Shown: positions 1-9,700 of the stretch, one piece after another | How the letters are laid out: every line of letters starts with the position of its first letter | Position numbering within the stretch: position 1 is the first letter of the stretch | From: Phoronis ovalis | Taxonomy: Eukaryota; Phoronida; Phoronidae | Assembly (NCBI GenBank): GCA_028565635.1 | Contig: JAOXYB010028844.1 | Coordinates: 1-31,237 of the forward strand | Direction of reading: 5' to 3' | Length of the DNA: 31,237 bases | Notes under the pieces: generated by a model | Seen by the model: only the letters and a program-made list of their open reading frames with translations | Database searches by the model: none | What the model was told of the DNA's origin: nothing | Made by a program: the position numbers and the translations under genes

Positions 1-1088
1 ACAGAATCCAGTTACGCTAAAAGTAGTGTGAACGCGTAACAGGCTTCAAGTCGGTTCGGTTATGGAACCGGATCGAGTTCGAACCGGTTCCAAAAAGATA
101 GTCTGAACGGCCTAATTGGCTGCTTGCTTAATGTAGCTTTACTGCCACAATAGCCAAATACTATCTCCATCTGAATGCCCAGTTAAGAAACGCACTGTTT
201 TGTTTACACTGAAGGAAAGTACATATAGTGTAGCCACATGTATAATATTAAATTTATACATCGGATCTGGAAACACCTCCTTAATAGATTCCCAGATTCA
301 GGTTTATTTTGAATAATCCAAAGTTTATCAAAATTTGAAAACCAAAAAGGTGTGCAGGTAAATAAAAGGTGCAGGTAAATATTATCTGGTTGTTACAGCA
401 CAAAATTTTGATTCCACTAAACTGCTCATGGATACATATCAGATAATTGTCTGTGGAATAGCATAAATATTGTAAATTCTTATTGATATCTCAATTACCA
501 TTCATAACAAAGTCACAAATTCTTTAATGCAGAAAAAATTATGTAACTGTCCCGCATGACTATGATTCGCAACTTTTTAGCTTTAGTGTCTCTTATGAAA
601 TCCCTCACTGATGAAATATTAAAATATCTTATTATACTATTGATGGCTAAAGTTTATAAGAAATCTAATAGAATTGAAAAAGCGGAGATTGTGAATACTT
701 GGAGAAAGAGGTAATAAAAACTCAGTACTTCAGCAAATTAATGAAAACTCATGAAAGAAACTCAGGTGGAAAATACACCAGCAAACCTGAGCAAAACCTC
801 TTTTACAGAACAGGAGCAATTTTGATAATCCCTCAAATTAAATGTTGTTCTCAAGATTTCCGCTAATGCTCATAAAATTATTAAGATTTGACCGTTCAGA
901 GTGTTTACAATCAACCCCCATGTGGCCGTCGCTTGGGAATGTATCTGGTTCGAGTTGCTACCCTTACTACTAGCATTGGATTTACTTTTGTGCAAGGAGG
1001 TACCGGCATTAGGTACAACCAAGATAATTGCAAATGTAAGGTCATGCAATATGATGACATGATATTTTGTTAAGTTACTCATACTTAC
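1..1088. other. PRDX6 intron 3, no further exon seen
   Basis: The sequence downstream of the exon-3 donor of PRDX6. No frame on either strand shows the expected peroxiredoxin C-terminal motifs. It contains a GC-richer inverted repeat at 64-91. At about 920-1010 there is a GC-richer patch with TGGCCGTCGCTTGG and, 27 bp on, GGTTCGAGTTGC, which resemble the A and B boxes of a tRNA-derived SINE in plus orientation; this reading is weak. Confidence 0.4.
64..91. repeat. Perfect 8-bp inverted repeat, GGAACCGG / CCGGTTCC
   Basis: GGAACCGG at 64-71 and CCGGTTCC at 84-91 are exact reverse complements around a 12-base loop. The preceding GGTTCGGTTATGGAACC gives a second, overlapping stem. It is GC-rich in an AT-rich setting. 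It could be the tip of a transposon end; no partner is visible in this window. Confidence 0.5.
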
Positions 1089-4000
1089 AGCCCGGCAAGT
1101 GAGTGGTAAGCCAGCAGCATCTTTTTCGACTGGATCAACCATACCTAAAGCAACAGCAAGTTCACGTTTTTTGTCAGCAATAATTGGGTATGGCAAGGTA
1201 TCACCCGATTCACTTACAAATGAAATGATGTCCTAAAAAATACATAAAAATTAGTTGGTAATGCAAGAGATTAAACTCAAATCGTACGTAACTTAAGAAT
1301 TAATAATCTGTTAAACGCAGCATTTTTTTTTGTCATTACTACTCGAATATGTTGTCAATGCCTACATCAGTTTTGCTACACAGCAACAAAGTTGTAATTA
1401 TTTGGGTATGGCAATGTATCACAGGATTCACTTACAAACAAATTGATATCCTAAAAAATTACATAAAAATCTGTTGGCAATTCTCGAGTTTAAGTTCAAA
1501 TTTTTATGTAATTAACGATAATCCGATAAATCCGAAATCTTTTAATTACTACTCAAATATGTTGCCAACATCTACACCAGGTATGCTACATAGCAAGAAA
1601 GTTGTAACCTGAAAATAAGATATTACTAACTATAAGATATGATTTTTTAGCACTTGTTGTATAATGTTTAACAATTCCTATAAATTTTACAAAGTTACAA
1701 CAAAGCATTTCATGCAAAACTATATACTTATATCAAATCATTTCGAATTTACTGTCCTTTGGCTGCTATAGCATACCTTTGCCCATCCTTTATGATCCAC
1801 AACTTCATCGCAGGACAAGGCAATCAATTTCACATTGCGTTTTTTAAACTCATCCTTTAATTTCATCACACGTCCCAGTTCTGTGGTGCAAACTGGTGTG
1901 TAGTCAGCAGGATGAGAGAAAAGGATACCCCATCTGCAACCAAATTTATAACAGGTAAAATTATGACCTGTACTATCTAAATAAATGTTATTATTATGTG
2001 GCATCTATTTTTTGATTTGTTTAAATACCCCAAGACAATTATTTACCTGGATTATACACGCTTTTTGTATTTTTTTGTCGTGGAAAATTGACCTAATAAA
2101 GAATTGCAAAATGTAACTGTCAGGGTGTTTTTTTTTTGTATTAGTCCCTGGTCACAGGGTCAGAAATAAAATTGAAATATAGGTTTGACAATGCAGCATT
2201 CCTGATTCTTGTCTCATCTTCAGTTTTAATTGAATTATAGAATCTTACCTAAATAGTAGATATCCTGCAGGCATATCCTGGTTATCACGTAAAATCATTT
2301 TTCATTCACCTTGATCATTTTAAAAACACTATTCGTTGAATATGCACTACTAGCACGAACATTTTACAAAAAACACGAACTTTCTATAGGTCTGTATAAA
2401 ATTGTAAGGTGAATGAAAAACGCTTGTATGTGATAACTGGTGGATGTTAGATAGCCCCGTCCCAGACATAATCTTACCTCATTAATTACGCAAAATTGAT
2501 AAAAACTGTGACAACTAATCAATAGCTCATACATGTTTGTAATCTACAAGCTATAGCTCTGATAAACGGGAGTATTTCGGAGCAGTTATGAGGACACATT
2601 CACTTCATGCAAGCTATAGCTTATCTAGATTCAGATGTCCAGAAGGTAAAATAATTAATTTAGTGCACCCTCCTAGGAAGACCCATACTCAAGCGTAGCT
2701 ATACTACAGGCTAATGAATCCAAGACGTCACTACCTCTCAGATATTTTTTGCCGAAGTTCTGGAGGGGGGGGGCACTGTCACCAAAGTGGCTATAATCTA
2801 AATGCGTGTAGCCTAATCGGGTATGGTCTTAAGGGTTACTTCGGACGCAGTACTTACTATGTGTCCTGAAAATTAAGTATGGGTTGCTTTTGCCATGGCT
2901 TGCTTACTTGCTGGGTTAGGGTTCCGACACATGACTCTCAGTCCTCACATACTCACCAAAAATTGAGGGCCCTGAAAACTTTTTCTATGAATGTTTTCTT
3001 AGCTAAAACGCATAATCCCTATCCCAAGGAGTACATACTTTTTGCATGAACAGTGAATGGGCTGTTATTTCGATGGTGAATGGTGAAAACAGCTTAAATT
3101 TGCTGCTGAATCGTGAATGAGTTCTTCCACATCAACAGTGAATGACAAATTTTTAAGCATGAAATGTGAAAATAGGATAATTATCGGCGTGAATGGTGAA
3201 TAAAATATATACATGCGAACGAAGAATAGAAATTTTTTGCCTTCTCTTTACATTGTAAGATGACCGGCATTTAATAGGGTAAATATTGTTCATGATATAT
3301 TACATTTAGAGGTTAAAAAGTCTACACAAGACTGAGTCAAATTAAAAGCTCATAATACTGTTGACTTGTGAGTCTTGCAGTATATAATCATTCATTTTAC
3401 AGTCATTACATTGTTTCAACAAAAAAGTCTTTAAAAAGGACAGGCGCTCGCAGTATTTTCAAGTAAATATTCCTAGATACCATAACTATACTGTATGAGC
3501 ACCAAACTTGTACACATAAAATGTTGATAAGCTAACGCATTAGTTGTGCACAGCAGTTTTACAAATATGTAATTGTTATCATTATTGCATATTACTCATT
3601 AATCAGTAATGCGAAATAATAGAATTAGAAATTTGAAAGGAGGTCAACGAAATCTGGTTTGTGCACTGTAAGTTACTATCATCTCAGCTGAGCAATCCAG
3701 CTAACTTGTAACCTTTATTAATACCAGCTACAGATGTAATGAGTTTAAGACTTAATGCTTGTGTTAATTTAACTGGAAAAAATTGCTTGTAATTAAGCTA
3801 AAATTGAACTATCTAATGAGATTTAAATGGAAGAGTCTATTGTACATAAAACAAATGCAAGATTAGTATTTTGTCAGAGGCAACTTGCAAACACATCCTA
3901 AACAAGCTTGCAAAAAAAATATATAGCAGACACAACAAATCCCTTGCTTGATTTTATTCATTGCTTTTATTTATGCATGTATGCATTCATAAATAAAACA

Positions 4001-6093
4001 ATTATTTTACAAGGCTTACGAATGTTGCACTTAAAATTACAATTAAGGTTAAATTAGATGCTAGTCACTTTTTAAAAAATTCATTACTTTTTCACACAAA
4101 ATTGATGTTTTCTGAAACTTTAACATTCAAGTTATGTCATTTTGGTATTTCAAACTATTGTGTGAAATGTACGAAGTTTAATTAGCGTTTAATAGCACCC
4201 TATAACAATCTGCAGATTTTCAGGCTGGATGTAGCTTATGATTTGTATGAGGTGTCATGGAAATTTATATACTGGTGAATAGGGAATAGCACTATTTATT
4301 GGTGAACGTGAATGAGCTACAGAAATTGCTGGTGAATGGTGGTAAAAGGTAATCTATGGGGATATATCTGGGGAGGTACTTGACAGAAAAGTTTGTAGAG
4401 GTATGCGGCCTAGGGTAAAAAACCCTGACTCGGTAGTAAATAAAGATCACCAAAAAAAACATGAAAAATATACTGTCGTAAATAACTCTCCCAAAATAGA
4501 TATCCTGTTAAAAATTCACTTTTATTTACCTGAGGTAAAAAAATATGAAAAAATTTACAAACCGTAACTTTTCATACCTGTCATAAATGCATTTTCCAAG
4601 AAATACACACTGTGGTAATATTTTTTGAAAATATACTGTGGTAAATATCCAACAAAAAGTATACCCTGTGGTAAATAACGCTTTGAAAAGAGTGAAAAAC
4701 ATACCGTGGTAAATGCGAGAGCTGGAAAAAGGGGGCCTATTGGATGGCACATATATATATAATGACTTTGAATGACAGTACCCCAGGGGTATGTTGTATA
4801 CAGATTTATTGTTATTTGCATTACTGCCTATAGCTGACTACTGGTCCTCTGTATTATGTAAATTAAGTAGCTCGACTGGCTGCCTACATAACCAGATAAT
4901 TATGTAAATTAGTGTATGGTAGTTGTCTAGAGTAATAACAATGGAGTTGGAGAAAAGCCTAGTATGTAGAGGTCGATGTGTTTTTAGATAGAGTTAGAAA
5001 TTTGAAAGTTGGAGAAAGGCCTATGTAAAAGCTACATGTGTATTATATATGAATTAGCTGTTAGAAGTGTGATAGCCTTGGACTGTATTAAATGTGAGTT
5101 AGTATGGAACATAAGTATATTAAGTAACCGGAACAATGTCTATGATATTTGTATATGTATATTACAAGGATAGAATTTATGTGCAAGGGTTTTTGGAATC
5201 AACCCTATGTGGTTAAACAAGTTAGTCCGCGTGGTAAAAGTGGACATAACTTCTGGTGTATAATGGATTGCAAGGTGGGATTGTTGTCTATTAACGCCAC
5301 GTGAGAATTGTAAGTTTATGTCATCCAAACTGGAATCATGGGCAAGCTCCTATTAAAGTCGAAGTTTGGACATTACAAGGCTGTTTATAGATTGACTATG
5401 TTATGTACTTTAGTTTTATGTTTATGATCTATTTGTAAATTGTGTAAATATATTGTCAGAAAAGAAAGATACAAAAAAAAAATTGAACTCGTAAAACTAA
5501 GAGGTATATAATTTTTACCCCGGGGGGGGGGGCCCCAGCTAGAGATCAAGAATTGGACTAAGTTAACAATGTATTATTTCATGTCAAGTGTCACGTAGCT
5601 TTTCTTAAGCTACCTTGCAACTTATATATCTTATCTATATTCCAGTTTTCATGTGGATTACTATTAAATAGGCTTAGCCGAAGCAACGTGACAACCGTGA
5701 CCTAATTCCATGTTTCGGGGTCAAATAGCACACGAAAAGAAAACCTCACATTCACCTTTTAATTAAACGTCAACATTTCCACTCCGTTGCAACACTTTGT
5801 TTTCCACAAATAAGTACTAAAAGCTAAGAATTAATTCAAGTTAACAATACGTTGTTTCCTAATGCCATGAGGCATATAAGACAACATCCTGGAAAACATT
5901 TATACCGCCAGGACATACCGACAGGCCATCCGGGGCCGGCATCCCTTGCAACATTTCCGGGTATGTTACTTGACCTTATTCATGTTGTTTGCAACATTGA
6001 TACTTACGAATCTCCAACCCAGTCGTGAAACTTTATAGTTCCTTCTGTAGTTTCGGCAGTAAAATTTGGGAAAATGTCTCCGAGATTCACCAT
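1089..6093 (-). CDS. PRDX6: 1-Cys peroxiredoxin, PRDX6 type (5' three exons; 3' end off window)
   Basis: Three coding exons on the minus strand: 6093-6008, 1933-1777 and 1232-1089, with phases 2, 0 and 0, giving 129 residues. Members of this family reduce peroxides and phospholipid hydroperoxides, and vertebrate PRDX6 also has a phospholipase A2 activity. Seen here: the peroxidatic motif TPVC with Cys44 (human Cys47), the SHP segment before it, and the GDSWG lipase-type motif with Ser29 (human Ser32) and His23 (human His26). The fragment then runs through ELGR, KRNVKLIALS, PYPIIADKKRELAVALGM and DPVEKDAAGLPLTCRA. Splice sites are clean: donors GTAAGT, GTATGC and GTAAGT, acceptors TTGCAG and TTTTAG. 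The remaining roughly 90 residues, including the Asp partner of the lipase site, must lie left of the window; I searched 1-1088 and did not find them. Intron 1 is about 4.1 kb and repeat-rich. A broken copy of the start of exon 3 lies in intron 2. Confidence 0.93.
1178..1609. repeat. Two-copy tandem duplication, unit about 215 bp
   Basis: Copy A (about 1178-1396) and copy B (about 1397-1609) share, in order: a TTGGGTATGGCAA block, a GATTCACTTACAAA block, the CCTAAAAAAT-ACATAAAAAT block, a diverged AT-rich stretch, and a block with ATTACTACTC-AATATGTTG followed by GCTACA-AGCAA-AAAGTTGTAA. The left border falls inside PRDX6 exon 3, so copy B carries a piece of coding sequence. Divergence is clear, so the event is not very recent. 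Confidence 0.75.
1394..1450 (-). pseudogene. Duplicated, truncated copy of the 5' half of PRDX6 exon 3
   Basis: Reading the minus strand from 1450, after an acceptor-like TTTTTTAG, gives DINLFVSESCDTLPYPNNY, against DIISFVSESGDTLPYPIIAD in the true exon at 1232. Similarity stops after about 17 codons; the frame reaches a TAG at 1378-1376 and has no donor at the proper place. It lies inside a tandem duplication of about 215 bp. A GTAAGT occurs 15 nt into both the true exon and this copy, so an in-frame 15-nt micro-exon (DINLF) is conceivable but unproven. Most likely a dead exon. Confidence 0.75.
2276..2440. mobile_element. MITE-like palindromic element, about 165 bp, in PRDX6 intron 1
   Basis: The left end (about 2276-2312) begins CCTGGTTATCAC and ends CATTTTTCATTCACCTT. 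The right end (about 2406-2440), read on the other strand, begins CCAGTTATCAC and ends CGTTTTTCATTCACCTT. These are imperfect terminal inverted repeats of about 35 bp around a spacer of roughly 95 bp with no coding capacity. That is the form of a short non-autonomous DNA transposon. No clear target-site duplication was seen, so the superfamily is unknown. Confidence 0.6.
2441..4372. other. PRDX6 intron 1, non-coding, with scattered GAATGGTGAA motifs
   Basis: No exon of any gene is recognisable. At 3045-3210 and again at 4270-4345 there are irregular runs of GTGAATGGTGAA, GTGAATGAG and CAGTGAATG type motifs, which look like a decayed minisatellite or repeat. A nine-G run lies at 2765-2773. The rest is AT-rich and featureless. 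Confidence 0.5.
4373..4803 (+). repeat. Family-1 dispersed repeat, copy 1 (ACCCTGTGGTAAAT units)
   Basis: About 430 bp. It opens with CTGGGGAGGTACTTGACAG, GTATGCGGCC and ACCCTGACTC, carries seven or more degenerate units of ACCCTGTGGTAAAT spaced roughly 30-50 bp apart (for example near 4428, 4471, 4607, 4634, 4664 and 4702), and ends TGACTTTGAATGACAGTACCCCAGGGG. The start and the reverse complement of the end are alike (CTGGGG..TACT), suggesting terminal inverted repeats. The whole layout recurs at 17630-18067 and, reversed and shortened, at 18245-18497. Open frames in it encode only repeat-derived peptides. Confidence 0.8.
4930..5045. repeat. Degenerate tandem duplication, unit about 58 bp
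   Basis: GTTGGAGAAAAGCCTA followed by TATGTAGAGGTCGATGTGT is echoed by GTTGGAGAAAGGCCTA followed by TGTAAAAGCTACATGTGT. Just upstream, TTATGTAAATTA also occurs twice between about 4853 and 4912. Both are small local duplications in PRDX6 intron 1. Confidence 0.5.
5046..6007. other. PRDX6 intron 1, promoter-proximal part; possible retroposed 3' end
   Basis: No exon is recognisable. Sequence up to about 5485 is followed by an A-run, which could be the 3' tail of an old retroposed copy on the plus strand. An 11-G run flanked by CCCC and CCCC lies at about 5519-5536. A short minus-strand frame at 5328-5140 resembles no protein I know. Confidence 0.3.
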
Positions 6094-6705
6094 TGTGTAT
6101 AAAGAATTAAACAACTGATAACATACAACCGGTACCTGCAAATGAAACTTTCAAAGTAATGCTTGACCCATCTGACGAGTTACCAGACAATGGAAGAGCC
6201 TATATTTCCAAGGCCAAGGGGTAATATGCGAGACGGGGTTAAAAATCATTAGGTAGATGTTTTATAAAACAAGACCTATAATGTCAATGTGCTTCAAAAC
6301 TCAGATTTAATATTTTGTATTAATTATTAAGATATATTTCCGAATGGTTAATTTTATATAATCGACTAATTTTACTTCTCTACCCCAGAAATGGACTTTC
6401 CATAGAGTAGCGTGGGCCAGGCTGGACATGGGCTGAGCTGTAACAGTTTGAGTTTAATAATTAAAAATCAACAAGCATATTATACAAAAAAATACAAATG
6501 CTAAGCATACATTAGCGCTTATCATTTTACTTTAAGACACACTCTTATTAAAAATATGTACAAATAATATTTGGTACGTTATGAATTTTGTCCTCCCTGG
6601 TAACAAAATCGCCATCTAGCGATTAGTTTATCTTCCGTTCAAGGCTGTTTTGAAAGGCTTTATGAAAACTGTTTAAAATGATTACTTGACGATCAGTAGA
6701 GGATC
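6094..6705. promoter_or_regulatory. Head-to-head intergenic region of PRDX6 and ATAT1, candidate bidirectional promoter
   Basis: The start codons of PRDX6 (minus, 6093) and ATAT1 (plus, 6706) are 612 bp apart and face away from each other, so this interval must hold both 5' UTRs and, if these are the first exons, both core promoters. No strong TATA box or CpG-rich core stands out. Non-coding first exons further away cannot be excluded. Confidence 0.5.
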
Positions 6706-9700
6706 ATGGAATTCGTTTTTAACATTAACCGATTGTTTTTTTCTGAAATGACAGTATTAAACAACAGGCTGATGTCTTATAGTAAAAAATGTCAAAATGA
6801 AGTCAGCAGGTGCGTGAATGCCTATATGGCTTTTATTTATACTTTTAATTTTACTTTGCTTTGATCCCGGGGCTTGGATTTAGAATATATTAACTATAAT
6901 AACTTATATTACTCATTTACTGCCCATGTTCTGGTGTTGGAAATTTGGATTGCTGTTGAAACCAGGCTTTAAGACCATCAAACTCATAGTTGCTAACTTT
7001 CAGTAGAAATTTGAATGTGTGACAGATGTGCTGCCAGCGGCAGCACCCGAGACGCGAAGCTTAATATTCCTTGTACATGGTTCCTGCTTATTACTTTGTA
7101 AAGCAGAATTCAATAAATTGGCGAATCAAAACAACTGACTTAAAAATATATAACTTCCGGTTGTAATTCTGAACTTGTTCCCAGATGGTGCTAAAACTAT
7201 AATCGGAAGTATAATGAATTATTCGATGGAACGTCTCGTTTAAACGCTGTGGACAATCAAAATCTGCAAAAAAATCTCATGTTGACTGAAATGCGTGTTG
7301 CGGGACAACCAATCAAATTTTGTGACAGTCACGCACGATTCGTGACGGTTGGCAACTATGCAAACTACGTTGGCGAGCACTGACATTTTTAAAAATTTGA
7401 TTTATATCCAGTCAAATAGATTTTGAATCAATTAAGTATCTATCCACCTTTAAGTACAAAACTGGATTGCAGCTCAAACATTTTTTTTTGAACTGCTACC
7501 TCTGTGTTAATTTGCAAAAATTAAGGTTCGATTTGCTACAGTGACTGGATCATATTAATACAACAATAAAAAAATGAGAGTTGAAGTGCAGTTTCAAAAA
7601 TTTAACGCCATATTAATAATGACACATATACATTAACATATGCTGGAATTAGCTGAAGCTACACTTTTGAACCTACTATTTTCTTTTTCAGCGGTGATGC
7701 ATATAATCAAATATTAAGTGTTATTGATAAAATGGGCCACGGCTCAGCCAAAGCACAAGGACTAAGCAGTGTGATTACAACTGGTAGGAAACTAGAATTT
7801 TCTGATCACAGACTTTATCTCATGAGGGAAGAGGAAACAAATGGGTAAACAAGAACGTTTATTACTGTTGAAATACTTCCTTTGATAATATAAGCATAAT
7901 ACTTATTTCTATTTTATTTTTTATGGTAAAATGTGCTTTTTTATTCTTAATTTCGTATACCTATTATGTTCAGGCATTTTTGTGCCCTCTCTGTCAGATT
8001 TCATGTAAAACGAGTTATTTATTCAAATTGGTGAATATTATTATTATCCCAATCTTAAACCAATTTGTTTACAGCATTTTATAACAACTGAAATTGAATA
8101 TATATAAATGTGGGTTAACTCAAAATAATCCCTTTTTTTCAGAGGAAAAGGAACATGTGTTGGAATACTGAAAGTTGGCACTAAAAAATTGTTTGTATAT
8201 GATCGCCAAGGCAATCAGCACGAAGTTGACCCGTTATGTGTATTAGATTTTTATGTTCATGAGTCTCGTCAAAGGTTAGGCTATGGAAAGAAACTTTTTG
8301 AGTGTATGTTGGAGGTAAGAACTAGTAAAAATCTAAACTAAAATGTGCCCATTAGTGTTCATTTCATTAACAAAAAGTATGAGAATACAATGTTAGTAAC
8401 AGGATGATGACCTCTAGTCGCCAAAGTTTTCTCATAGTTTTTATGCCTTACTTTATTATAGGACTCATAATTTGTTATAATGATATGTTGTATCTTCAAT
8501 GTTTTTCTAGTAAAAACTCATTCAATTGGACATGTTTCTAGCAAGGTAAGAAGTTTGTTTCCCACATTAAAGTACTGATTAGTATTTACCATAATTATTT
8601 TCACTGTTTTCAGTATGAAAATATAAAATCCCAGCATCTTGCCATAGACAGACCATCACATAAATTTAGTGCTTTTCTAGAGAAACATTATCATCTTAAA
8701 GCTCCTATTCCACAAGTTAATAATTTTGCAGTGTTTGAAGGATTCTTTCACAATAGACCAGGTTAGTAAATGCCAAAACCATGTTCATATCCAGCATGTC
8801 TTCAGTTTCCTTGTTTTATCTGTTATTCAAACTTTAACTCAAAAATATAAAATATTTGCCATTAGCATTATCCTAACAATGCAGAAAATTAAGTCTTCTA
8901 CGTGAACCTTTTAAACCTTTCCAACTTCGATAATGGAAACAATATGCATGTATTGAGTATGGCGTCTTCACAGGTCCGCCAAATATAAAGTTATACATTT
9001 GCAATTTGAACAGTATGCATTTTATATGAACATTCTGGTACTAATTAAAATCATAATAATATTTTGTTTTTTAAAACATTTTTGGAAGGTGTCTGAGTCA
9101 GGAAGTACATTTTTGCTACTTCCAACTACTAACACAAGCCATATTTCATATAAGAAACATTTTCAAGTGATTGCATATACATAGGCTTTTAATATTGTAG
9201 AATGTGCCACTCCACACCCGATACTCAATGCTTTGGTTTGATTAGTTAAGATTGTATAAAAATGAGTCTTGTGCTTTTATTTATTTTTTTTATTTGCAGT
9301 AACAGTCAAGAAACCAAACAGTGGTAAACCACCATTGCATCCATACAAGAGGCCAAATATACACTCAGGTAAAAGAAATTCTAATTAAAATATTTCTAAG
9401 GTGTATTATGAAATAAAAATAAAAAAAACACAAAAATGAAAATTATGAGTAACTTGGTTGATGGCTAGATGATTACTCTTTAATTTCCAGTAACCCTTTC
9501 TAGCTCTGAAATATTTGAGTTCATTGTATATACAAAAGGCAAGAAAAAGAACATGAAATAGGCCACCAAAAACATAAGTTGTTTAATAGACGATAGGCCA
9601 CAAAAACTGAGTAGATAGGGCTATTTTTTTTTTATTTAAAAAAAGTGTTTAATGGGCGATAGTCCTTAAAAACTGAGTCAGTTAGGCTTTTTGTAGTGTT

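Noticed and set aside
870-1088. Continuation of PRDX6 exon 3 into a longer frame
   Set aside because: A consensus GTAAGT donor ends the exon at 1089; residues beyond do not resemble peroxiredoxin.
4373-4803. CRISPR-like array of spaced repeats
   Set aside because: Units are degenerate, spacing varies, the spacers themselves align between copies, and the surrounding genes are plainly animal.
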